From Bacteroidales bacterium (GTDB lineage: Bacteria > Bacteroidota > Bacteroidia > Bacteroidales > UBA7960): a stretch of DNA of 7,709 bases. The DNA lies in contig SLEW01000086.1 in assembly GCA_007124575.1 (NCBI GenBank), positions 1 through 7,709 on the forward strand. The letters are read 5' to 3'. Shown here in pieces: positions 1 through 5,507 of this stretch. Below the pieces are notes generated by a model. The model saw only the letters and a program-made list of their open reading frames with translations, did not search any database and had not been told where the DNA came from. A program made the translations under genes and the position numbers. Within the stretch, counting starts at the first letter, position 1, and each line of letters begins with the position of its first letter.

Positions 1-16
1 CTTTGGCACTTAACCC

Positions 17-43
17 CCTGGTGAGTATGTTTACTCAGCCAGG
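17..43. other. Inverted repeat (hairpin) without T-run
   Basis: CCTGGTGAGTA and TACTCA-G-CCAGG form an 11-base-pair stem with one bulged G and a four-base TGTT loop. No T-run follows on the plus strand, so it is not a canonical intrinsic terminator. It could be an operator or an RNA structure. It overlaps the possible upstream coding end and a weak promoter match (TTTG at 2-5, 20 bases, TATGTTTA at 26-33). Confidence 0.4.
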
Positions 44-75
44 AGGAGGTTCGGCAGGGGCGGATGTTGTTGGGA

Positions 76-188
<113 letters not shown>

Positions 189-218
189 CAAATGCAGAAC
201 GCAAAATCTTTTTTCTCG

Positions 219-1454
219 ATGAAGGTCTTTTTAACGCTATTCATATTCCTGGGCTGCTGGCTGACAAGCACTGTGACTGCAGGTGATGATCCGGCAGCGG
301 ATGATGCATCTGGCTTTTCTGTCAGCTTTACCGGTTTTGTTAAATCAGATTACTGGGTTGACAGTCGCACGGTGGTAGCAGCACGTGAGGATCTTTTCCT
401 TCTCTTTCCTGCCAGGGAGAAGTTTGATGCAGAGGGCACCGACCTTCACGGGGATCCTGTGTTTAACTTTTCAGCCATTACTTCGCGTGTGGCAAGTCAC
501 ATAAGCGGCCCTGATGCTTTTGGTGCCGAGGTGAGCGGCATGATTGAGGCAGATTTTTCAGGTGTTACCGATGCTGACATTAACGGCTTCCGGCTAAGGC
601 ACGCCTATCTAAGCTTGTCATGGGACCGCTGGGATCTTCTGCTTGGTCAATGGTGGCACCCTATGTTTTCTCCTATGGTATTGCCAGAGGTGGTTTCTTT
701 GAATACCGGAGCCCCCTTTCAGCCTTTTATCCGGAATCCGCAAGCCTCTCTTACCTACCATCATGGCCCGTCGAGCTGGCTCGTGTCGCTGATCGGACAG
801 CGCGACAATGCCAGTGATGGCCCACAGGGCGTGACACCTGATTACATGCGTAAGACTACCGTTCCGAACATGCACGCTCAGTGGACTCGTAGCAGCCAGC
901 GTTTTACTAAAGGCCTGGCAGTTGACTATAAGATAATAAGGCCCCGTATTGAAACCGATGCCAACCTGTATACCGATGAAAGTATTTCTACTTATGCCAT
1001 ACTGGCTTATGCTGGTTTTTCGGAGGGCAGTCTGAACATCAAGGCAAAATCCGTCTATGGTCAGAACCTCAGCGAGCACCTGATGCTGGGAGGCTATGCA
1101 GAAAGTGTGGTCGACGGGGACGGTTTCGTGTCCTATACTCCGTTAAGCCATATATCATCCTGGGCTAACATTCTTTATGGGGAGCGTCTGCGCACAGGTC
1201 TTTTCCTTGGTTATGCACACAACCTGGGTGCTGGCGATGATGTTGAAGGGGCTTACTATGGCCGGGGAAGTGATATCGCCTATCTATATCGCATTGCTCC
1301 CTCTGTTCGTTTATCTTCGGGAAGTGTAGAATTGTGTGCTGAACTGGAATATACGGCCGCCGCCTATGGAGACCCCGACAATAAGGGCCGGGTCAGGAAC
1401 CATGATAAGGTAGCCAATACCCGCCTTCTTTTTACTGCGCTTTATTATTTCTGA
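219..1454 (+). CDS. Porin-like outer-membrane beta-barrel protein
   Basis: This is a 411-residue secreted protein, probably a beta-barrel channel in the outer membrane; the substrate is unknown. Residues 1-21 form a signal peptide: MK, a hydrophobic core FLTLFIFLG, then a Val-Thr-Ala signal peptidase I site. The mature part starts acidic and continues with amphipathic strands rich in aromatics and glycine: TGFVKSDYWVDSR (38-50), RLRHAYLSL (115-123), LLGQWWHPMF (131-140) and RNPQASLTY (162-170). It ends LLFTALYYF, and a C-terminal Phe is the usual barrel-assembly signal. The pattern resembles DcaP-like or other Bacteroidota porin-type proteins, but I cannot fix the exact family. I chose ATG 219 because it gives a compact signal peptide. 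ATG 192 adds nine residues. TTG 171 lies inside the repeat array and is unlikely. No Shine-Dalgarno sequence is visible, and there is no clear partner gene. Confidence 0.85.
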   Translation: MKVFLTLFIFLGCWLTSTVTAGDDPAADDASGFSVSFTGFVKSDYWVDSRTVVAAREDLFLLFPAREKFDAEGTDLHGDPVFNFSAITSRVASHISGPDAFGAEVSGMIEADFSGVTDADINGFRLRHAYLSLSWDRWDLLLGQWWHPMFSPMVLPEVVSLNTGAPFQPFIRNPQASLTYHHGPSSWLVSLIGQRDNASDGPQGVTPDYMRKTTVPNMHAQWTRSSQRFTKGLAVDYKIIRPRIETDANLYTDESISTYAILAYAGFSEGSLNIKAKSVYGQNLSEHLMLGGYAESVVDGDGFVSYTPLSHISSWANILYGERLRTGLFLGYAHNLGAGDDVEGAYYGRGSDIAYLYRIAPSVRLSSGSVELCAELEYTAAAYGDPDNKGRVRNHDKVANTRLLFTALYYF

Positions 1455-1616
1455 TTGGGTAAAATTTTTTTTGATGCCAGCTGTTTTATGCTTATGCACC
1501 CTAATGCGGTTGTTGTAAATATGTTATGCGCAGGGAAATTGTTTTGGTAATACCCTGTTATTTTCATAAATTTATGGTATTGTTATCTGACATATATATT
1601 CTAAATCTGTAGAGCT
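1455..1616. other. Intergenic region, no gene or clear terminator
   Basis: These 162 AT-rich bases contain no convincing coding frame. A T-run at about 1466-1473 follows the porin stop but has no strong stem before it. CCC-TAA-TGCG (1499-1508) can pair with CGCA-GGG (1529-1535) across a 20-base loop, which is too weak to call a terminator. The right part holds the candidate promoter for the stress protein gene. Confidence 0.5.
1543..1574 (+). promoter_or_regulatory. Candidate Bacteroidota-type promoter for the USP gene
   Basis: TTTG at 1543-1546 is followed after 20 bases by TAAATTTA at 1567-1574, one mismatch from TAnnTTTG. It would give a leader of about 35 bases. A second match, TTG at 1580-1582 with TAAATCTG at 1602-1609 (19-base spacing), would give a nearly leaderless transcript. 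I cannot choose between them from sequence. Confidence 0.35.
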
Positions 1617-2723
1617 ATGGAAGACAAGTTGTTGACGCTGGCCACGGATCATTATACCGCGGCAGAAATATTGAAAGCACGCCTTGAAGCAGCAGGTATT
1701 CCTTGTTTCCTGCATAATGTGCACCTCATTCAGGGGGCGGGATCTGAAGGTGTGAAAGTGCAAATCCACGAGGAGGATCTGGAGAAGGCATTGCGGCTGA
1801 TGAATGAGTGGAAGGCTGAACAGGAGAAAGTGGAAATGAAAAGCCGGCGAGATGTCAGACGCATACTTGTACCGGTCGACTTCTCCGAGTATTCAAAAAA
1901 TGCATGCAGGTATGCGCTCAACCTGGCGCACAAACTCAAGGCAGATATTAAAATTCTGCATGTCTACTATGCACCCATTGTTGACCTTGTTCCCATTACA
2001 GACGCTTACAGTATCCAGGTGGACATGGACATCAATCTGCGGGAGATGGAAAGCAATGCCAGGAAAGGTCTTTTGAAATTTGTCAATGAGATCAGAAAAG
2101 AGGCCGCCAACAGCAAAATGGATGTAAAGATTGGTTATTCTTTGAGAGAAGGAATTACAGAGGATGAAATCGCGCGGATGGCTGAAGACTATAAACCCGG
2201 CATCATCGTGCTGGGCACAAAGGGAAAAGGGGAGAAGCAGAGTGACATAATAGGCAGTGTTGTCTACCGGGTGCTGGATCGCACCAGGGTTCCCGTGCTC
2301 GCCATCCCGGAACATTCTTCATATGATGCCTCCAAACAGGTAAAAAACATTGCCTATGCCACGGAGTTTGATGACTCTGATTATGTTGCCATCCGGCGGC
2401 TTCTGTCAATTGTTTCTGAATTTGATGTAAAGGTGCATTGTATCCACATGTCCAAAACACCCAGCAAAAGCTGGGATGAGGCAAAAATGGAAAGCCTTAA
2501 GGACTATTTTGCCAAAGTACATAAAGGAATCGAAGTGGAATGCAATTTTCTGGAAAGTGATGACAGCATAAGGGAGCTTGAAAGCTTTGTGGAAGAAAAG
2601 AATATTGACCTTTTTTCAATGGTAAACAGGAAGCGCACTTTGCTTGCCAGGCTCTTTAACCCGGGTATTACCCGAAAACTGATCTATGAAAGCACCATAC
2701 CCCTGCTGATTTTCCGGGCCTAG
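1617..2723 (+). CDS. DUF2007 domain fused to two universal stress protein domains
   Basis: This 368-residue protein is predicted to be cytoplasmic, with no signal peptide or membrane segment. Residues 2-66 resemble DUF2007 (putative signal-transducing domain): ILKARLEAAGIPCFL followed by GVKVQIHEEDLEKALRLM. Residues 80-231 form a first USP domain that begins RRILVPVDFSE. It has the complete nucleotide-binding motif G-2x-G-9x-G-S (G200, G203, G213, S214) and the closing RVPVLAIPE. Residues 242-368 form a second USP domain that begins KNIAYATEFDD and ends STIPLLIFRA. Its matching loop (about 334-352) lacks all but one glycine, so it probably does not bind ATP. Tandem USP proteins usually act in stress or energy responses through ATP binding or dimerisation; the exact role here is unknown. 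ATG 1617 has no Shine-Dalgarno sequence. The gene stands alone and converges on the hydrolase gene with a 24-base gap and no visible terminator. Confidence 0.88.
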   Translation: MEDKLLTLATDHYTAAEILKARLEAAGIPCFLHNVHLIQGAGSEGVKVQIHEEDLEKALRLMNEWKAEQEKVEMKSRRDVRRILVPVDFSEYSKNACRYALNLAHKLKADIKILHVYYAPIVDLVPITDAYSIQVDMDINLREMESNARKGLLKFVNEIRKEAANSKMDVKIGYSLREGITEDEIARMAEDYKPGIIVLGTKGKGEKQSDIIGSVVYRVLDRTRVPVLAIPEHSSYDASKQVKNIAYATEFDDSDYVAIRRLLSIVSEFDVKVHCIHMSKTPSKSWDEAKMESLKDYFAKVHKGIEVECNFLESDDSIRELESFVEEKNIDLFSMVNRKRTLLARLFNPGITRKLIYESTIPLLIFRA

Positions 2724-2747
2724 TTTATCTTTAAAGTGCTGTTGTTA

Positions 2748-3695
2748 TTATTTTATTATCAGGCTATGGTTAAGCCAGTCGAGCAGATATTCGTACACCT
2801 CCTTTTTGTTTTTTTCGTGGAGTAGCTCATGCCGGCCGGAAAAGATTTTCAATGAAAGGTTTTGAAAGTTCTGCTGAAAATAATTCTTGTGCAGCTTTAC
2901 GGCATCCTTGCCAAAACGGCCTACAGCATCCTCTTTGCCTGACATGATCAGCACAGGCAGTGTTTTCCGGTACGTGATAAGGGCTTCAGCCCGGTGTGTG
3001 GCAGCAATCCCTTTGAATATCTCCCTGAAAAAGCCGTTGGACAAGAAAAAACCGCAGTAAGGATCCTCATCATAAGCCACTACCTCTTGCCTGACCGAGC
3101 TAATCCATTCGTACCTGGTTTTGCTGGGTTTGAAGTGCCTGTTAAATGACCAGTAAAAAAGTTTGTTCAGCCAACGACTCTTTTTGTTAAATCCTTCAAA
3201 AAGTATTTTTAGCCTGACGAGGATTAGCGATAGTGTCAGAAATGTTTTCGACATGACCAGGGAGCCTGAGATGATCAGCCCTTGTATGTAAACCGGATAT
3301 ATTGCTGTAAAATGGCGCGCCAGAACTGATCCCATGGAGTGCCCGAAAATAAAAACAGGCATTTCGGGTTGTTCTTTCCGCACATGAGTATATAATGTGC
3401 GAACATTTTCAAGCATGCACTGCCATCCTCTCTGGCGGGTAATAATGCCTGTGTTTCCCGGGTTTCCGGCTGTTTTTCCCTGGCCGGGATGATCACAAAT
3501 GTATACGCTATAGGCATTTTTCACCAAAAACAGGGAGAAATCTTCATACCTTGCTGCATGTTCAGCCATCCCTGTAATGATCAGCAACACGCCTTTAGGT
3601 TTTTGATTTTTAGGACGATAACTGTCCACATGGAAGCGGTTATCCGACGGGCTATTTAGATAAAAACTTTGTTTATTGACAAACTGGCTTTCCAT
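2748..3695 (-). CDS. Alpha/beta hydrolase, lysophospholipase/monoacylglycerol lipase type
   Basis: This 315-residue serine hydrolase belongs to the Hydrolase_4 (serine aminopeptidase S33-like) group, whose members cleave lysophospholipids, monoacylglycerols or similar esters. Visible elements are the oxyanion-loop segment TGMAEHAARY (41-50), the nucleophile elbow GHSMG with Ser120, the acid Asp256 in SGKEDAVG, and His289 in SGRHELLHE. In classical family members the first motif reads HGxxEHxxRY; here Thr replaces the leading His. Residues about 145-200 form a hydrophobic and basic cap suited to a lipid-like substrate. There is no signal peptide, so it is probably cytoplasmic. An upstream in-frame ATG at 3750-3752 would add 19 residues. 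That ATG lies upstream of the candidate promoter box at 3740-3747, so the start at 3693-3695 is preferred. It is divergent from the DUF454 gene. The exact substrate cannot be read from sequence. Confidence 0.87.
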   Translation of the reverse strand: MESQFVNKQSFYLNSPSDNRFHVDSYRPKNQKPKGVLLIITGMAEHAARYEDFSLFLVKNAYSVYICDHPGQGKTAGNPGNTGIITRQRGWQCMLENVRTLYTHVRKEQPEMPVFIFGHSMGSVLARHFTAIYPVYIQGLIISGSLVMSKTFLTLSLILVRLKILFEGFNKKSRWLNKLFYWSFNRHFKPSKTRYEWISSVRQEVVAYDEDPYCGFFLSNGFFREIFKGIAATHRAEALITYRKTLPVLIMSGKEDAVGRFGKDAVKLHKNYFQQNFQNLSLKIFSGRHELLHEKNKKEVYEYLLDWLNHSLIIK

Positions 3696-3739
3696 GTTCG
3701 CTTGATTTTTCCGACCTTTGTGGCACTTAAAAACAGCAC

Positions 3740-3757
3740 CAAATATAAGCAAATATC
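3740..3757 (-). promoter_or_regulatory. Candidate -7 elements of the hydrolase promoter
   Basis: Read on the minus strand, bases 3747-3740 are TATATTTG, a perfect TAnnTTTG. A near copy, GATATTTG, sits ten bases upstream (3757-3750). The -33 element is poor: only TTTC at about 3768-3771. The predicted transcript starts near 3735 and has a leader of about 40 bases. On the opposite strand the DUF454 gene has only a weak match (TTTC at 3689-3692, 20 bases, GACCTTTG at 3713-3720), so the two promoters would be interleaved in the 65-base divergent gap. Confidence 0.45.
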
Positions 3758-3760
3758 AGC

Positions 3761-4171
3761 ATGGTGAAAGAAAAACCCAACTTCGGGAATCAGCTGAACC
3801 CCCTGCAGCGTTTTTTGTTTACTCTTGCAGGTTTAACCAGCTTCGGACTGGGTTTTCTTGGCGTATTCGTCCCTCTTTTACCTACCGTGCCGTTTTTGCT
3901 GCTTTCGGCATATTGCTTTGCCCGGAGTTCCGAACGTTATTATACCTGGCTTATCAATCACCGCTATTTTGGCGAACACATTCTCAATTATCGCGATCAC
4001 CATGCTACAACTGCTCAAATTAAACGCGGAACCATCGCACTGCTTTGGATAAGCATAGGGATCACTGCCATTTTTGCCGTCAGTCTTTGGTGGATCCGGT
4101 TGCTTCTCCTGGTGATCGCCGTGAGTGTGACCATCCATGTGGCCTCTTTGAATACAGTGTTGAAAAAGTAA
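3761..4171 (+). CDS. DUF454 (YbaN) family inner-membrane protein
   Basis: This is a 136-residue membrane protein of unknown function. The family signature is clear: GLGFLGVFVPLLPTVPFLLL (29-48), YCFARSSERYYTWLINHRYFG (51-71), and a basic, His-containing loop before the second hydrophobic half. Predicted membrane segments are at about 17-35, 37-55, 89-107 and 111-129, with a polar loop at 56-88. Length matches the family's usual 115-140 residues. E. coli YbaN is the best-known member, and its biochemical role is not established. The start ATG 3761 has an A-rich upstream sequence and no Shine-Dalgarno. The gene diverges from the hydrolase gene and converges on the SlyD-like gene. Its stop codon overlaps the first bases of the terminator stem. 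Confidence 0.88.
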   Translation: MVKEKPNFGNQLNPLQRFLFTLAGLTSFGLGFLGVFVPLLPTVPFLLLSAYCFARSSERYYTWLINHRYFGEHILNYRDHHATTAQIKRGTIALLWISIGITAIFAVSLWWIRLLLLVIAVSVTIHVASLNTVLKK

Positions 4172-4199
4172 AGGGCCTCACCGTGTGGGGAGACCCTTT
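4170..4199. terminator. Probable bidirectional terminator between convergent genes
   Basis: AAAGGG (4170-4175) pairs with CCCTTT (4194-4199), CTC with GAG, and CC with GG, around a GTGT loop, with two mismatched positions. On the minus strand the stem runs into TTTACTTTTTC, a good T-rich tract for ending the SlyD-like transcript, 75 bases beyond its stop codon. On the plus strand only TTTA follows, so termination of the DUF454 transcript is weaker. Confidence 0.65.
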
Positions 4200-4273
4200 A
4201 CCAGGTATGATGTGATTTTCGAAACGAATTATTTAGCCTGCTGGAATAGCAGACGATTGTTTTCATGCATTCC

Positions 4274-4765
4274 CTATTGGGGTTTTACAAAACCCTGTGT
4301 TATTTCTTCTGGCGTGGGTTCCCGGCGGCGTACCACCTCACCCTTAAAATGCAGGTCCATGCCGGCTAGAGGATGGTTGAAGTCCATCTTGACATTCTCT
4401 TCTCCCACATTCATAACCTTTCCGCGGTGGGGGTTACCCTCCTGGTCTTCCATGTTGATGATATTTCCCTCTACAAGAAGGTCTTCTGCAAGCTTTCCAT
4501 CGATGACAAAAATGCTTTTCGGAAGGTCTACAATGGCCTTTTCATTAATTTGTCCGTATGCATTATCAGCCTTGATGGTAAACTCAAAAGACTCTCCTTC
4601 GTTAAGGTCTTTGACATTTTCTTCGAAGTTCTGATTCAGTCGCCCCACACCAAACAAAAACTCAATGGGCTGGTCTTTCTTTACCGATTCCAATAGTTCT
4701 CCTTCGGGCCCTCCTTCACGCAACTCGTAGGTGAGTGCAATAACTTTAGGATCAGATTGCGTCAT
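4274..4765 (-). CDS. SlyD-like FKBP-type peptidyl-prolyl cis-trans isomerase
   Basis: This 163-residue protein is predicted to be cytoplasmic. SlyD-family FKBPs catalyse proline cis-trans isomerisation and act as folding chaperones through an inserted flap (IF) domain. The first FKBP half is residues 7-72, with the conserved DNAYGQ (67-72). The IF-type insert spans about 73-125, with NPHRGKVMNVGEENVKMDF leading back into the core. The closing strand is HPLAGMDLHFKGEVV (131-145), matching the HxLAGxxLxFxVEV signature, followed by REPTPEEI. The His/Cys-rich metal-binding tail of E. coli SlyD is absent, so a metallochaperone role is unlikely. The stop is TAG; in the same frame 14 further sense codons follow to a TAA at 4229-4231. 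A strong promoter and a hairpin-bearing leader lie upstream. The gene is divergent from rpmG. Confidence 0.9.
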   Translation of the reverse strand: MTQSDPKVIALTYELREGGPEGELLESVKKDQPIEFLFGVGRLNQNFEENVKDLNEGESFEFTIKADNAYGQINEKAIVDLPKSIFVIDGKLAEDLLVEGNIINMEDQEGNPHRGKVMNVGEENVKMDFNHPLAGMDLHFKGEVVRRREPTPEEITQGFVKPQ

Positions 4766-4794
4766 AATACTTGGTTGTTAAGTTAAAAAATGAA

Positions 4795-4823
4795 CGGGAT
4801 CATCCTGTAATAGGAAAATCCCG
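4795..4823 (-). promoter_or_regulatory. Hairpin in the 5' leader of the SlyD-like gene
   Basis: CGGGAT (4795-4800) pairs with ATCCCG (4818-4823), and CCT with AGG inside, with a three-base internal loop on each side and a GTAAT loop. It lies between the predicted transcription start (about 4838) and the start codon at 4765. It could affect RNA stability or translation. No known riboswitch is recognised. Confidence 0.4.
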
Positions 4824-4843
4824 AAACGATTTACTATATCATG

Positions 4844-4874
4844 CAAAAGTACAAAAAAGGATCTAATTCGCAAA
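4844..4874 (-). promoter_or_regulatory. Bacteroidota-type promoter of the SlyD-like gene
   Basis: On the minus strand TTTG (4874-4871) is followed after exactly 19 bases by TACTTTTG (4851-4844) and then CA. This is a full match to the primary sigma factor consensus of Bacteroidota (TTTG at -33, TAnnTTTG at -7). The predicted start near 4838 gives a leader of about 70 bases. Confidence 0.8.
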
Positions 4875-4927
4875 AAATCAAGGAGTTTTATTTTTTCCAG
4901 GTTTTGTTTCCGGTTGTGGCAAAAAAC

Positions 4928-4958
4928 CTTGTTATGTCATAAAAAATATGTATTTTTG
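4928..4958 (+). promoter_or_regulatory. Bacteroidota-type promoter of rpmG
   Basis: CTTG (4928-4931) is followed after 19 bases by TATTTTTG (4951-4958) and then CG. The -7 element is perfect and the -33 element keeps TTG. The predicted start near 4965 leaves a leader of about 25 bases before ATG 4990. Having its own promoter fits the absence of rpmB upstream. Confidence 0.75.
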
Positions 4959-4989
4959 CGCTCTTGAAAAACATAAAGACAGATAAATC

Positions 4990-5178
4990 ATGGCAAAGAA
5001 ATCGAAAGAAGCACGTCATCAGGTTATTCTGGAGTGCACAGAGCATAAAAACAGCGGGAGACCGGGTACATCAAGATATGTGACAACGAAAAACAAAAAG
5101 AATACCCCTGAACGTCTTGAGATCAAAAAATATAATCCTATTTTAAGGAAAGTGACCATTCACAAGGAAATCAAATAA
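4990..5178 (+). CDS. rpmG: Large-subunit ribosomal protein L33 (bL33)
   Basis: This 62-residue protein is a component of the 50S ribosomal subunit near the E site. It is recognised by VILECTEHK (13-21), GTSRYVTTKNKKNTPERLE and the closing KKYNPILRKVTIHKEIK. Length and sequence are typical of Bacteroidota bL33. Only one Cys is present (C16), so this is the version without the four-Cys zinc site. ATG 4990 is preceded by an A-rich stretch and no Shine-Dalgarno. It is the first gene of a transcript continuing into the DUF4295 gene 12 bases downstream. The usual upstream neighbour rpmB is missing. Confidence 0.96.
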   Translation: MAKKSKEARHQVILECTEHKNSGRPGTSRYVTTKNKKNTPERLEIKKYNPILRKVTIHKEIK

Positions 5179-5190
5179 ACCTGAATTATT

Positions 5191-5349
5191 ATGGCCAAGA
5201 AAGTAGTTGCAACGCTAAAAACCGGAACAGGTAAAGGATTTGCCAAAGTAATCCGGATGCAAAAATCTGAAAAGTCTGGTGCGTATGCCTTTGAAGAAGA
5301 TATCGTTGATGCTGAAAAGGTAAAGGAATATTTTGCACGGAAGAAATAG
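5191..5349 (+). CDS. Small DUF4295 family protein
   Basis: This is a 52-residue, Lys-rich protein of unknown function, found in Bacteroidota and normally encoded between rpmG and ftsY. It begins MAKKVVATLKTGTGKGFAK, continues KVIRMQKSEKSGAYAFEE, and ends VKEYFARKK, matching the DUF4295 pattern in length and order. The basic composition and linkage to L33 suggest a ribosome-associated protein, but that is inference. It starts 12 bases after the rpmG stop, so the two are almost certainly co-transcribed. A strong terminator follows within about 130 bases. Confidence 0.92.
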   Translation: MAKKVVATLKTGTGKGFAKVIRMQKSEKSGAYAFEEDIVDAEKVKEYFARKK

Positions 5350-5362
5350 TTTGTTACAGAGA

Positions 5363-5429
5363 GGAATCTTACATCTGCCATTGTTTTTTATTGTGGCACG
5401 CATTATTCAGCGGTAGATAAAGAGATTCC
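5363..5429 (+). other. Potentially structured RNA segment between DUF4295 gene and ftsY
   Basis: GGAATCT (5363-5369) is perfectly complementary to AGATTCC (5423-5429) and could close a 67-base domain. Inside it TGCCA (5376-5380) pairs with TGGCA (5394-5398) around a 13-base T-rich loop. The segment lies immediately before the strong terminator. It could be a leader element, a processed small RNA or chance pairing; no known RNA family is recognised. Confidence 0.35.
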
Positions 5430-5441
5430 CGGAGAGCTTTT

Positions 5442-5481
5442 CAGATCTGCTCCAACCAGTTTGGTGCAGATCTGTTTTTTT
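5442..5481 (+). terminator. Strong intrinsic terminator after the rpmG-DUF4295 pair
   Basis: CAGATCTGC (5442-5450) and GCAGATCTG (5466-5474) form a perfect nine-base-pair stem. A T-T mismatch and four more pairs (CCAA with TTGG) extend it around a CCAGT loop. Seven T residues (5475-5481) follow directly. It ends 26 bases before the ftsY start codon, so ftsY would need read-through or a promoter I cannot see in the 5482-5507 gap. Confidence 0.85.
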
Positions 5482-5507
5482 ATGTATCATGTTTTAACAT
5501 CTATACC

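Noticed and set aside
45..65. GGTTCG as a tRNA T-arm fragment
   Set aside because: There is no acceptor stem, anticodon arm or CCA end in register around it.
219..281. Porin-like protein as a lipoprotein, because of FLGC near residue 13
   Set aside because: The -3 position is Phe rather than Leu/Val/Ile, the Cys is inside the hydrophobic core, and a good Val-Thr-Ala signal peptidase I site follows.
618..1079. 153-codon minus-strand open frame inside the porin gene
   Set aside because: It lies wholly antisense to a convincing secreted beta-barrel gene and its translation has no recognisable domain or coherent composition.
3696..3752. 19-residue N-terminal extension of the hydrolase from ATG 3750-3752
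   Set aside because: That ATG lies upstream of the likely -7 box (3740-3747), and the extension is basic and unlike the family's N-terminus.
4185..4634. 149-codon plus-strand open frame across the SlyD-like gene
   Set aside because: It is the antisense shadow of a clearly conserved FKBP-type gene, and its Ser/Arg/Pro-rich translation matches nothing recognisable.
5394..5409. Sigma-54-like promoter TGGCACG upstream of ftsY
   Set aside because: The -24 half matches, but the -12 half reads ATTCA with no GC dinucleotide. TGGCA is also accounted for as an arm of the inner hairpin.
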